From assembly GCA_944324475.1 (NCBI GenBank), contig CALUWK010000004.1:1-64000 (forward strand): a stretch of DNA of 64,000 nucleotides. Direction: 5' to 3'. Below, in pieces: positions 53,774 through 62,508 of the stretch. The notes below the pieces were generated by a model. That model was not told the origin of the DNA and did not search any database. It was given only the letters and a program-made list of their open reading frames with translations. The stretch is from Candidatus Gastranaerophilales bacterium. Its GTDB lineage: Bacteria > Cyanobacteriota > Vampirovibrionia > Gastranaerophilales > Gastranaerophilaceae. A program made the position numbers and the translations under genes. How positions within the stretch are numbered: the first letter of the stretch is position 1; every line of letters starts with the position of its first letter.

Positions 53774-54455
53774 AGATACCCTCTAAAACTATTTTGTTTT
53801 CTTTTAAAAGTTCAACAACTTTTTGTCGAATAAATTTTTGTTTTTCATGAATACTTGCCATAGCGTCAATTTTAATTAACCCAAATTCATCAATCATGCT
53901 TTTGTATTGTTCTACAATTCTGTTTTGAAAAATTACATAACTCTTATAAGGATTATTTGATAATTTCATATCCATGCCTGCTTCATAAAATTTTGGTTGA
54001 CGATTGGAGCAGATTCTATCCAAGCTATCCTTTGGCGAAACATCAAAATAAAACGTCATATCGGGTTTTATTGCAAAACCGTACATATTTCTAACCCATT
54101 TGGGGTCAACTTCTCTTGCGACATCTCTAGCAAAAGCAGTATAAACGTACCTATCCGCTAAAACTATAAATCCTGCTTTAAGGGCCGGTTTTATTGTTCG
54201 CTCAAGCCTATCTGCAAAGTCAACTGCATGTAAAAGCGAAAAAGTTCTTCCTGAAAGCAGATTTTTCTTTTTTGCTTTTTTTGTAGTGTTTGAAATAAGT
54301 TCGGATGAATTCCATTGAGTTAAAATAACATCGGCTCCTTTTGATTTTAGCCAACTATAAAGTAATTCAATTTGGGTTGATTTTCCTGAACCGTCAATTC
54401 CTTCTACACAAATTAGCACGCCAGAATAGGTATGTTTTTTTGAAAATCTTAACAT
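53763..54455 (-). CDS. Thymidylate kinase family protein, copy 2
   Basis: A 230-residue paralogue of the gene downstream. CVEGIDGSGKSTQ, SLLHAVDFADRLE, LADRYVYTAFARDVA and a shared PKW/IKWVRN-type segment show recent-to-moderate duplication with clear divergence. AAGGTAAG precedes the ATG. The pair may act as a heterodimer or have different nucleotide substrates. Confidence 0.85.
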   Translation of the reverse strand: MLRFSKKHTYSGVLICVEGIDGSGKSTQIELLYSWLKSKGADVILTQWNSSELISNTTKKAKKKNLLSGRTFSLLHAVDFADRLERTIKPALKAGFIVLADRYVYTAFARDVAREVDPKWVRNMYGFAIKPDMTFYFDVSPKDSLDRICSNRQPKFYEAGMDMKLSNNPYKSYVIFQNRIVEQYKSMIDEFGLIKIDAMASIHEKQKFIRQKVVELLKENKIVLEGIYEQ

Positions 54456-54563
54456 TTCTTACCTTGTTTTTTTAATTGTTCGATACTAATATTAATAATA
54501 GATTAGATTGTAAAAAATGTAAATCGAACTAAGTATAAAAGTGTTTTTAGCAGAGGAATTTAA

Positions 54564-55433
54564 ATGTTTTCAGGTATAGTTAAAAAGTCATTTGATACTG
54601 TAAATGAGAATTCTGCAATTACTTTATTTTTTGTTTTATTTTTAATTGCATTTAATTTTCTTTTACCATATATATTTTCGGCAAAATCTTTTGTTACAAC
54701 AGTCATGCTAGTGCTTTGTGCGTTTTTATTTACGGCAGTGTTTATTGCAGGTTGGATAAATGTTTTAAAAGAGTCTGTCGATAAAGAAAAAATTAAAGAA
54801 AAGAATTTTTCTGCAATATTTTTTGATGGTGCAGGAAAAAATATTGTCCCAGTTGTAGTGAGTTTATTTTTATATTTATTTTTGCTTGGTATTGTCCTTT
54901 TTTTGGTTGGAAGATTTGCACAGTATTTTTTTGGTAGTCTTGATTTTTTGTTTAAAGATATACTTAACATGACTCCTGAACAAAACTCTTTTATGGACTA
55001 TATTAAAAAACTTTCAGTTGAGCAGTTGTATGTAATATATGGTTGGCAGTTGAGTTTTATGCTTGCTATAGCTATTTTTAATTTTTTCTTTTTATTTATG
55101 GCTCCTGCTCTTGCTCAAGAAAGTAAAATAAATTTATTTTTAAAAGCTTTTTGGGCTTTCAAAAATTCTATATGTTTCACATTTAAAAATTTTATTCCAG
55201 TATTCGGAATATATTTTTTAATATGTTTTATTTCAGGTATTTTGAATATTATTAGAGCTATTACAATGGCAAATATTGTTCTTGCAATATTATTTTTATT
55301 TATTTACATATATTTTGTAGCTTATACTATTATGTTAATATTTAATTATTATGAGCAGAAAAATTATTGTAATAACGGGACCGACGGCATCAGGGAAGAC
55401 GAAATTAGCGATAAACCTTGCGAAGGTAATTGA
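54564..55433 (+). CDS. Multi-spanning membrane protein, unknown
   Basis: A 289-residue protein with about six hydrophobic segments (near residues 20-40, 48-68, 95-118, 155-185, 205-225, 232-260). No family recognised; the pattern resembles DUF975/glycerophosphoryl-diester phosphodiesterase-type membrane regions only loosely. GAGGAA precedes the ATG. It overlaps miaA by 83 bp in another frame, an unusually long overlap, with a polar C-terminus of about 22 residues encoded by the overlap. Confidence 0.75.
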   Translation: MFSGIVKKSFDTVNENSAITLFFVLFLIAFNFLLPYIFSAKSFVTTVMLVLCAFLFTAVFIAGWINVLKESVDKEKIKEKNFSAIFFDGAGKNIVPVVVSLFLYLFLLGIVLFLVGRFAQYFFGSLDFLFKDILNMTPEQNSFMDYIKKLSVEQLYVIYGWQLSFMLAIAIFNFFFLFMAPALAQESKINLFLKAFWAFKNSICFTFKNFIPVFGIYFLICFISGILNIIRAITMANIVLAILFLFIYIYFVAYTIMLIFNYYEQKNYCNNGTDGIREDEISDKPCEGN

Positions 55434-56229
55434 TGCTGAAATTATTTGTGCTGATTCGAGAATAGTATATAAAGGTCTTGATATTGTGTCGGCAAAACCG
55501 ACAAAAGTTGAAATGGATAATGTTAAGCATCATTTGATTGATATAGTTGAACCTGATGTTGAGTTTAGTGCCGGTGATTTTGTTGAACATTCTAAAAGAG
55601 CTATTTGTGAAATTCAAAATAGAAAAAAAAATGTTATAGTGTGTGGCGGAACTTGGTTTTATATAAAAAATTTACTTGGAAATAAGACACTTTTGGATTG
55701 TCCTTCTAATTGGGAATTGAGAAATGAATTATCAAAATATGAAAGTAGGGTTTTGTGGGAAAAATTAAATTTATTAGATGAAGATAGGGCCAAGAAAATT
55801 CATCCGAATAATAAAGATAAAATTATAAGGGCGCTTGAAATGTGTGAAATATTAAAAATGCCTGTAAGCAAATGTCAAAGGGCTGATAACAATGAATTTC
55901 AATCAATTTGGTTTATGTGTGGTTTTGAAAGAGAAGAACTATATAAAAGGATAAATAAAAGAGTTGATTTAATGTTCGAATCAGGTTTATTTGAGGAATG
56001 GCAACAAAATAAACAAAAATACCCTGATTCGAAAGTTCTTGAAAATACAATCGGTTATAAAGAGTTTTATGATTTAGAAAAAGGAATCTATTGTAATCTT
56101 AATAAGGCAATAGAAAAAATTAAGCAACATACAAGAAATTTTGCAAAAAGACAGTTAACGTACTTTAGAAGTAACAAAAATATAAAGTTAATAAAGAATT
56201 GTGATGATATTTTAAAGGAAATTAAATGA
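55351..56229 (+). CDS. miaA: tRNA dimethylallyltransferase
   Basis: A 292-residue enzyme adding an isopentenyl group to A37 of tRNAs reading UNN codons. ITGPTASGKTKLA P-loop, ADSRIVYKGLDI, GGTWFYIKNLL and the C-terminal TRNFAKRQLTYFR match MiaA. Its first 83 bp lie within the membrane-protein gene. It is coupled to the next gene by ATGA. Confidence 0.95.
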   Translation: MSRKIIVITGPTASGKTKLAINLAKVIDAEIICADSRIVYKGLDIVSAKPTKVEMDNVKHHLIDIVEPDVEFSAGDFVEHSKRAICEIQNRKKNVIVCGGTWFYIKNLLGNKTLLDCPSNWELRNELSKYESRVLWEKLNLLDEDRAKKIHPNNKDKIIRALEMCEILKMPVSKCQRADNNEFQSIWFMCGFEREELYKRINKRVDLMFESGLFEEWQQNKQKYPDSKVLENTIGYKEFYDLEKGIYCNLNKAIEKIKQHTRNFAKRQLTYFRSNKNIKLIKNCDDILKEIK

Positions 56230-56771
56230 AAAAGATTTTATTATTATTTATTGTTTTAATTTTTAATTGCTCTTTTGCTCAAGATATTGTTAAGGCAGGG
56301 ATTAAATATAATGAAGCAAGTGCTAAAGTAGAAGCATTTAAAGATATTCAAAGAAAGATTGAAAAACATTTTTATAAAAGTTATTTAAGGGACAAAAATT
56401 ATAAAGAAAATATTGAATTAATTGAAAAAAAGATTTATGTAGTTGAAGGTAAAAGAACAATTTGTCCGTTTTATTTGAGAAAAACATTTTTGTCTTATGC
56501 TATTGTTTATATGGATGAGCCAAGTATGGTATTTTACTACAATGTTTTTGGAAGTCTTGTTAAATTTGATATAATTGAAAAAAGTACTTATCCAAGAAGG
56601 ACTTTCGGCTATTCCAGATTTGGTAATTTAATTAGTGTTGCCTTTGAAGTTGATAACAATGAACAATTTATTTATGATAAAGATGGTAAATTAATTGCCC
56701 ATTGGTCAGGTTCGGAAATGATTGATGAAAAAACAAAATTTTTTAAAATTACAAGAATGATTGATGAATAA
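56226..56771 (+). CDS. Secreted protein of unknown function
   Basis: A 181-residue protein with a signal peptide (MKKILLLFIVLIFNCSFAQ). The mature part is basic and Tyr/Phe-rich; FGSLVKFDI, YSRFGNLISVAFE and YDKDGKLIAHW look like YD/RHS-type or MORN-like beta hairpins. No family assigned. It overlaps miaA by 4 bp. Confidence 0.7.
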   Translation: MKKILLLFIVLIFNCSFAQDIVKAGIKYNEASAKVEAFKDIQRKIEKHFYKSYLRDKNYKENIELIEKKIYVVEGKRTICPFYLRKTFLSYAIVYMDEPSMVFYYNVFGSLVKFDIIEKSTYPRRTFGYSRFGNLISVAFEVDNNEQFIYDKDGKLIAHWSGSEMIDEKTKFFKITRMIDE

Positions 56772-56864
56772 TTAAATTGCAAAAAAAAATTTTTTTGAGT
56801 ATTATATATGTACTCACTCAAAACCTCGCAAGATACATTAGTAATTTTGTGAAAGGAAGCTAAA

Positions 56865-57134
56865 ATGGCAAATATTAAATCTGCAAAAAAAAGAGTACTT
56901 GTTGCTCAAAGAAACACTGAAAGAAATACTGCTTTTAAGACAAGCATCAAGACTGCTGTTAAAAAAGCATTGGCTGTTGCGAATTCTGAAGATAAATCAG
57001 AATTAAATGTTGCTATATCTAAAGTGTATCAATTATGTGACAAAGCAGTAAGTAAAGGTATTTTACATAAAAATACAGCTGCCAGAAAAAAATCAAGATT
57101 AACTAAAGCTATCAACAAATTAACGGTAAAATAG
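56865..57134 (+). CDS. rpsT: 30S ribosomal protein S20
   Basis: An 89-residue basic helical protein: MANIKSAKKRVLVAQRNTER, FKTSIKTAVKKALA and LHKNTAARKKSRLTK are the family pattern. GAAAGGAAG precedes the ATG. Upstream, an AT-rich stretch with TATATATG and a GAGTA/TACTC inverted repeat probably includes the promoter. Confidence 0.97.
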   Translation: MANIKSAKKRVLVAQRNTERNTAFKTSIKTAVKKALAVANSEDKSELNVAISKVYQLCDKAVSKGILHKNTAARKKSRLTKAINKLTVK

Positions 57135-57153
57135 CGATAGTTAAGTTAAACTT

Positions 57154-57200
57154 AAAATCAAGAGCTTGGAAGTCATTATCCCAAGCTCTTGATTTTATAT
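57154..57200. terminator. Bidirectional terminator between rpsT and the alanine symporter
   Basis: AAAATCAAGAGCTTGG (57154-57169) and CCAAGCTCTTGATTTT (57181-57196): a perfect 16-bp stem with an 11-nt loop and T runs on both strands. Confidence 0.92.
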
Positions 57201-57203
57201 TAT

Positions 57204-58724
57204 TTAGATTGTTTTTTCTTCATCTTTAAAGAGTCTGCATACGTTGTACTTTTTGCAATATTCAATTAAATCTCTTTTTATTTCAGGGCACAATACATAT
57301 AAAGCAATAATATTAGGTACACACATAGCTATCATCATAGCATCTGTTATTTCAATAACTGATTTAACATTCATAACAGAACCTATAACAATAAATACAC
57401 AATAAATAAGATTAAAGGCTAATGCTCTTTTTTTGCCTTCACCGAATAAAAATGTCCATGCTTTTTGTCCGTAATATGCCCAAGAAATTAAAGTAGAAAG
57501 AGCAAACATAATTGCTACAAGAGATAAAATGATTGGAAAAAATGGAATTACTGATTGAAAAGCATTTGATGCAAGTTCTATGCCAGATATTTCTTTTGCT
57601 GCATGGGTACAAGCCCCTGAAAATATAATTGCAAAAGATGTGAAAAGACATAACACTCCTGTTAAAAATGTTTCAAGTAGAGCAACAAAGCCTTGTGATA
57701 TTGGCTCTTTCGTTTGAGCAGTCGCATAAACAATCGCAGCAGCACCTGTTCCTGCTTCATTTGATTGAACAGAACGTCTTAGTCCTATTATTATTGTTCC
57801 AAATACTCCACCTGCAACCGCTGTTGGATGGAATGCTTCTTTTAAAATTAAAGCAAGGGCACTTGGAATATTTAAGATATTTGCAAAAATAACGATTAAA
57901 CCTGATACAATATACATAATACACATTGTAGGAACAAGTATTGTTGTAATTTTTGCTATACTTTTAATACCGCCAACAGTTACCATTCCGACCAAGATTG
58001 CAATTATAAGTCCAAATACCCAACCGCAACCGTGCATAAAGCTGTTTTCTCCACCTGTAATAAATAGAAATTGGTGAGTTGATTGATTTATTTGAATCAT
58101 GTTTCCGCCTGTGATGCCGCCACCAATACAGAGAATGGCAAATAAAACAGATAAGGGTTGTCCTAGCCAGCGTAATTTGCGACGTGTTAAACCGTGAGCG
58201 ATGTAGTGCATCGGACCACCTGAAACAGAACCATCTTCATTAAATCTTCTGTATTTAACGGCAAGGGTCGCTTCAACAAATTTTATGGACATTCCTAAAA
58301 TTGCTCCCGCAAAAATCCAAAATGCAGCTCCCGGTCCCCCTATTGAAATTGAAATTGCAACACCTGCAATGCTGCCTATTCCAATAGTTCCAGAAAGTGC
58401 AGTTGCTAAAGCCTGAAAAGATGAAACTTCGCCACAACCGTTTTCATTTTTCTCTGCAGGTTTTGAAACGGTTTCAAGAGCATGTTTGAAGCCCCAAATG
58501 GCGATCCCTTTAAAATATATTGTAAAAAATATACCTGCAAATAATATCCAGAAAATTATGATTGGAACTTGTTGACCAAATAAATTAATTTTATAAAAAA
58601 TGATATTAGCTATAAAATCTGATATCGGCGCGATGTTTTTATCCATAAATTCATCAACATTCATTGCGTTTGCATTTGCTATTGTGAGTATTGTTGTCAA
58701 AAATAAAGCCGATATTTTTTTCAT
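57204..58724 (-). CDS. Sodium:alanine symporter (AGCS family)
   Basis: A 506-residue inner-membrane transporter with about eleven hydrophobic segments. GTIGIGSIAGVAISI, GGPGAAFWIF, VSGGPMHYI, RSVQSNEAGTGAAAI and LISWAYYGQKAW are AGCS signatures. The start is ATG 58724 with AAAGGG upstream; an in-frame TTG at 58733 is less likely. The first 23 residues look like a cleavable signal, which is common in longer AGCS members. Imports alanine or glycine with Na+. Confidence 0.93.
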   Translation of the reverse strand: MKKISALFLTTILTIANANAMNVDEFMDKNIAPISDFIANIIFYKINLFGQQVPIIIFWILFAGIFFTIYFKGIAIWGFKHALETVSKPAEKNENGCGEVSSFQALATALSGTIGIGSIAGVAISISIGGPGAAFWIFAGAILGMSIKFVEATLAVKYRRFNEDGSVSGGPMHYIAHGLTRRKLRWLGQPLSVLFAILCIGGGITGGNMIQINQSTHQFLFITGGENSFMHGCGWVFGLIIAILVGMVTVGGIKSIAKITTILVPTMCIMYIVSGLIVIFANILNIPSALALILKEAFHPTAVAGGVFGTIIIGLRRSVQSNEAGTGAAAIVYATAQTKEPISQGFVALLETFLTGVLCLFTSFAIIFSGACTHAAKEISGIELASNAFQSVIPFFPIILSLVAIMFALSTLISWAYYGQKAWTFLFGEGKKRALAFNLIYCVFIVIGSVMNVKSVIEITDAMMIAMCVPNIIALYVLCPEIKRDLIEYCKKYNVCRLFKDEEKTI

Positions 58725-58864
58725 AATTAACAAACCCTTTCTATTTTATATGGGGCAGGTTTAATATTATCAGGAATATATAAAAATTACTATTTTTGAA
58801 GTTTAGATTTTAACATTTTGTAAATAAGTAAACAAAATAAAGCTTTTTATATTATTCTATTCTT

Positions 58865-59644
58865 ATGAAATTAAGGTTCAAAGTTTGTTTAATAATTTTA
58901 CTTTTTGGAGTTTTGAATTTAGGTGTTTTAGCTTCTGAAGTTAAATTTATTTTTTTAACAGATATTGGTTTGCAGAAAAATAATGCCTATAAACTTCAAG
59001 AAACTATTAAAGAATTGAACAGCTACAAGGATGTTGATTTTATAGTTTTTGGTGGAGATAATCTTCAAAAAGCAAGTATCGAAAATTTGAATTATTTTAC
59101 ACATCTTTTAAGAAAAGTAAATAAAAAAACTGTTGTTTTATTGGGTAATTCGGATGTTTTATCAAGTTCGGGTATTAATAAAGATTACTATATGAAAAGA
59201 GTTAAGCGTGCTCTTTGGTGGCGCCATAGCAATAAACCTAATTTTACTTTTAAATCAAAAGGTTATTTGTTCGTTGTAATGGATGGTTCTAAACAGTATT
59301 TTCAATCTTCTAATGGTTATTATCCAAAAAGTGAGTTAATGTGGTTAGAAAAAACTCTTGAAAAAAATAAGAAAAAAGATGTAATTATTTTACAACATTT
59401 TCCGTTATTAGAGACTGAATCAAAATGGTTAGAAACAGCAAAAACAGAAGAATATAAGGAAATTTTAAATAAATATAAAAATGTTAAAGTTATTGTTTCT
59501 GGTCATTATGGTGAAGATATTGAATTGACACAAGACGGGATTTACCATATCGTAACTCAAAAATATAGTGAAAATGGAGCATATAAGATAATTGAAATTG
59601 ACTTAGTTAATGATTATATAGGGACTTATCTTGTTGTAGAATAA
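58865..59644 (+). CDS. Degenerate metallophosphoesterase-like secreted protein
   Basis: A 259-residue protein with a signal peptide (KVCLIILLFGVLNLGVLA). The calcineurin fold is recognisable (FLTDIG, FGGDN, LLGNSD, LQHFPL, SGHYGE) but several metal ligands differ: DxH reads DIG, GNHD reads GNSD, and GHxH reads GHYG. The first Asp, the GD, the isolated His and one GH remain. It may be a pseudoenzyme or use an altered metal site. No ribosome binding site; TATTCT lies 6 nt and TATTAT 9 nt before the ATG. Envelope location inferred. Confidence 0.75.
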   Translation: MKLRFKVCLIILLFGVLNLGVLASEVKFIFLTDIGLQKNNAYKLQETIKELNSYKDVDFIVFGGDNLQKASIENLNYFTHLLRKVNKKTVVLLGNSDVLSSSGINKDYYMKRVKRALWWRHSNKPNFTFKSKGYLFVVMDGSKQYFQSSNGYYPKSELMWLEKTLEKNKKKDVIILQHFPLLETESKWLETAKTEEYKEILNKYKNVKVIVSGHYGEDIELTQDGIYHIVTQKYSENGAYKIIEIDLVNDYIGTYLVVE

Positions 59645-59758
59645 ATGATATTAAATTTGTATAAAAAAATTGCCATTTTGAAAATTTTTCATATAGTATT
59701 TTAATTATATTTAAAACTTTGTTTTAAAAAGTAGCCAAGAGGTATTTTAGGAGGAAAT

Positions 59759-61099
59759 ATGACAGATACCCAAACAAAAAAAGCAAAAATTATTAAATTA
59801 TGCGAAGAAAATAACGTTGGTTTTATTAGATTGCAATTTTGTGATATTAATGGAACAATTAAAAATTTATCCTTGCCTGTAAGTCAATTAAATAAGGTTT
59901 TAAATAATGAAATTATGTTAGATGGTTCATCAATTAAGGGTTTTCGTAGCATTGAAACATCGGATATGTATTTTTTTCCTGATCTAGACACTTTTACGAT
60001 TCTTCCTTGGTGTGAAAGAGACGGAGAAAATGTTGCAAGAATAATTTGTGATATTCATAATGCGGATGGTACTCCTTTTGAAGGGTGTCCCAGATGTAAC
60101 TTAAAGAGAATGATTGCAAAAGCAGAAAGACTTGGCTACAAAATGAATGTTGGTCCAGAAGCAGAGTTTTTTATCTTTGAACTTGATAAAAATGGCGAAG
60201 CAACCACAAAACCGCATGATAAAGGCGGATATTATGATGCTGCTCCGACTGATATGGCGGAAGATATAAGGCGTGACATAGTAGGTAGTTTAGAAGCAAT
60301 GGATTTTGAAATTGAAGCTTCTCACCATGAAGTAGCAGACGGTCAACATGAAATTGATTTTAAATATGCAGATGCCTTAACTACGGCGGATAATATAATA
60401 ACTTTTAAGTATGTGGTTAAAAGCATTGCAACTGAATACGGAGTGCACGCTACTTTTATGCCAAAACCAATATTCGGTATTAACGGCTCAGGCATGCATT
60501 GTAATTTGTCTTTATTTAAAGATGGCAAAAATGTTTTTTATGCTCCGGAAAATGATTATCAGTTATCAAAAGAGGCACTTTATTCAATAGGTGGTGTTTT
60601 AAAACATGTTAAAGCTTTTACGGCAATAACAAACCCTCTTGTTAACAGTTATAAAAGGCTTGTCCCTGGGTATGAGGCACCTGTATATCTTGCTTGGAGT
60701 TTAGCAAACAGATCGGCTCTAATTAGGGTTCCTGCAAAACGAGGTGTAGCAACAAGAATAGAACTTCGCTCTCCTGACCCTTCTTGTAATCCATATTTAG
60801 CTCTTGCTTCTATATTAGGCGCTATTTTAGATGGTGTTGAAAATAAAATCGAGCCACCTCAACCTGTTGAAGAAAATATCTATGAAATGACTCCAAAGGA
60901 GTTGAAAAATGCAAATATTGAGTCACTTCCCGGAACATTATATGAAGCAATTGAACTTTTAAAACAGGATGAAGTTGTAAAAGATTCTTTAGGAGAACAT
61001 ATATACCACGAGTTTAGACTGGCAAAAGGTGTAGAGTGGGACAGATATAGAACTTATGTAACTCAGTGGGAGTTGGATTCTTATTTGAACGCATATTAA
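59759..61099 (+). CDS. glnA: Glutamine synthetase type I
   Basis: A 446-residue GSI-alpha-type enzyme making glutamine from glutamate and ammonia. [47 protein letters not shown] and [16 protein letters not shown] are signatures. Length matches B. subtilis or archaeal GS and lacks the GSI-beta insertion; regulation by feedback or a repressor is more likely than by adenylylation. AGGAGG gives a strong ribosome binding site. The upstream 114 bp are AT-rich with no clear riboswitch or NtcA box. Confidence 0.96.
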   Translation: MTDTQTKKAKIIKLCEENNVGFIRLQFCDINGTIKNLSLPVSQLNKVLNNEIMLDGSSIKGFRSIETSDMYFFPDLDTFTILPWCERDGENVARIICDIHNADGTPFEGCPRCNLKRMIAKAERLGYKMNVGPEAEFFIFELDKNGEATTKPHDKGGYYDAAPTDMAEDIRRDIVGSLEAMDFEIEASHHEVADGQHEIDFKYADALTTADNIITFKYVVKSIATEYGVHATFMPKPIFGINGSGMHCNLSLFKDGKNVFYAPENDYQLSKEALYSIGGVLKHVKAFTAITNPLVNSYKRLVPGYEAPVYLAWSLANRSALIRVPAKRGVATRIELRSPDPSCNPYLALASILGAILDGVENKIEPPQPVEENIYEMTPKELKNANIESLPGTLYEAIELLKQDEVVKDSLGEHIYHEFRLAKGVEWDRYRTYVTQWELDSYLNAY

Positions 61100-61124
61100 A
61101 AAAGCCCTATTAAGGGCTTTTTTA
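61098..61124. terminator. Bidirectional terminator after glnA
   Basis: AAAAAAGCCC (61098-61107) and GGGCTTTTTT (61114-61123) with a 6-nt loop. It overlaps the stop codons of glnA and the convergent alpha-oxoamine synthase gene. Confidence 0.9.
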
Positions 61125-62393
61125 ATATATTATTTTATACTGTTTTCCTTTTTTTATAATTATTTCACTTGCTAAATCGAGATCTTTATAACTTAAATCT
61201 TTCATTACACAAAGTCTTAATCTGCATTCTTTTCTTCTTACAGCAGGATAAGTTACAATATTAACATAAACTCCTTCATTTCTTAGCTCTTGATATAATT
61301 TGAATAATTTTGTTTCATCATATATCATAACAGGAATAATTGCGCTTTGAGAATTACCTATATCAAATCCGGCTTTTAAAAGTTTTTCTTTTAGATACAT
61401 CGTTTTTTCCATTAACTCTTTTCTTCCTGCTTTGTCTTGTTCAAAAAGGTTAAAAACTTCAATTAAACCTCCTGCAACAGAAGCGCTCATGGCTGTGGAG
61501 AAGAAGTATGTTCTTGCATAAAGTCTTAAATATTGTATAATTTCACGTTTAGCTGCACAATACCCACCAAGTCCTCCTGGAGCTTTGGATAACATTCCGA
61601 CATTAAGGTCAATTTTATCTCGAACATCATAAAATTCACTTGAGCCTTTGCCGGTTTTTCCTACAATTCCAACTCCATGGGCATCATCTACCATGATTTT
61701 ACAGTTATATTTATGAGCTAACTCAACTATTTCGTTCAATGGTGCTATGTCTCCATCCATGGAGAAAACCCCGTCTGTTATTATTAATCTTCCTGTTATG
61801 TTATCAGGAATTCTATTTAATATTTTTTCTAAGTATTTCATATTTCTGTGAGGGTATATTTTAATTTGCGCTCCTGATAATTGGCATCCGTCAAAAATTG
61901 AAGCATGGTTGGCGCTATCATTAATTATAATATCTTCACTGTTGCATAAAGCTGAAATTACTCCCACATTTGTCCCATAGCCTGATGGAAAAACAATAGC
62001 ATCTTCTGTTTCGTAAAATTTAGCAATTTTTTCTTCTAATGTACGATGCAGGTCGCATATTCCTGCGTAATTGGAAACTGCCCCCATGCCCATTCCAAAT
62101 CTTTCAAGTGCTTTTTTAGATGCATCCAAAACTTTTGGATGGTTTTGAATATTAAGGTATGAATTAGAGCCTAGCATGATAACATCATGTTTGTGACCGT
62201 TTTTTTCTTTTAATTTAACTAACGGTGATAGTTTATTTAAGCTTACCATTCCAAGAGCTTCATTTCCAGTTAAAACACCGCTTTTTAGAACTTCATCAAC
62301 TCTTTTTGTTTTATCAAATAAATCTTCGTTTTCTAAAGTATGAACAAAATTTTCAAATTTAATATTTATTGTTTGCGTTTCTAATGTAGACAA
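61122..62393 (-). CDS. Alpha-oxoamine synthase family enzyme (KBL/BioF/SPT type)
   Basis: A 423-residue PLP enzyme condensing an acyl-CoA with an amino acid. LGSNSYLNI, FPSGYGTNVGV, NDSANHASIFDG, DDAHGVG, and the PLP Lys in GMLSKAPGGLGGY are visible. It starts at TTG 62393 with GAGG 6 nt upstream. The N-terminal 60 residues extend beyond BioF/KBL and resemble longer family members such as serine palmitoyltransferases. No bio genes or tdh are nearby; substrate cannot be decided here. Next to waaA (divergent), a lipid role is possible. Confidence 0.85.
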   Translation of the reverse strand: MSTLETQTINIKFENFVHTLENEDLFDKTKRVDEVLKSGVLTGNEALGMVSLNKLSPLVKLKEKNGHKHDVIMLGSNSYLNIQNHPKVLDASKKALERFGMGMGAVSNYAGICDLHRTLEEKIAKFYETEDAIVFPSGYGTNVGVISALCNSEDIIINDSANHASIFDGCQLSGAQIKIYPHRNMKYLEKILNRIPDNITGRLIITDGVFSMDGDIAPLNEIVELAHKYNCKIMVDDAHGVGIVGKTGKGSSEFYDVRDKIDLNVGMLSKAPGGLGGYCAAKREIIQYLRLYARTYFFSTAMSASVAGGLIEVFNLFEQDKAGRKELMEKTMYLKEKLLKAGFDIGNSQSAIIPVMIYDETKLFKLYQELRNEGVYVNIVTYPAVRRKECRLRLCVMKDLSYKDLDLASEIIIKKGKQYKIIY

Positions 62394-62481
62394 TTTTACC
62401 TCACTTTTTAATAAATTATTTAAAAAATAATAATTTTTGTTATTGCAAAAAAGTATAATACTAATGCACTATTTTTTATTG

Positions 62482-62487
62482 TATAAT
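62482..62487 (+). promoter_or_regulatory. -10 element of the waaA promoter
   Basis: TATAAT 22 bp before ATG 62509, placing the transcript start near 62494. This excludes the upstream in-frame start at 62437. A clear -35 is not seen. Confidence 0.5.
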
Positions 62488-62508
62488 AGAGTAATATCAG
62501 GGATAGTT

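Noticed and set aside
54560-54970. 136-codon minus-strand frame
   Set aside because: Antisense shadow of the membrane-protein gene; Lys/Asn-rich without family features.
58613-58633. GCCGATAT on the minus strand resembling a sigma-28 -10 element
   Set aside because: It lies inside the alanine symporter gene and no TAAA occurs 15 bp upstream.
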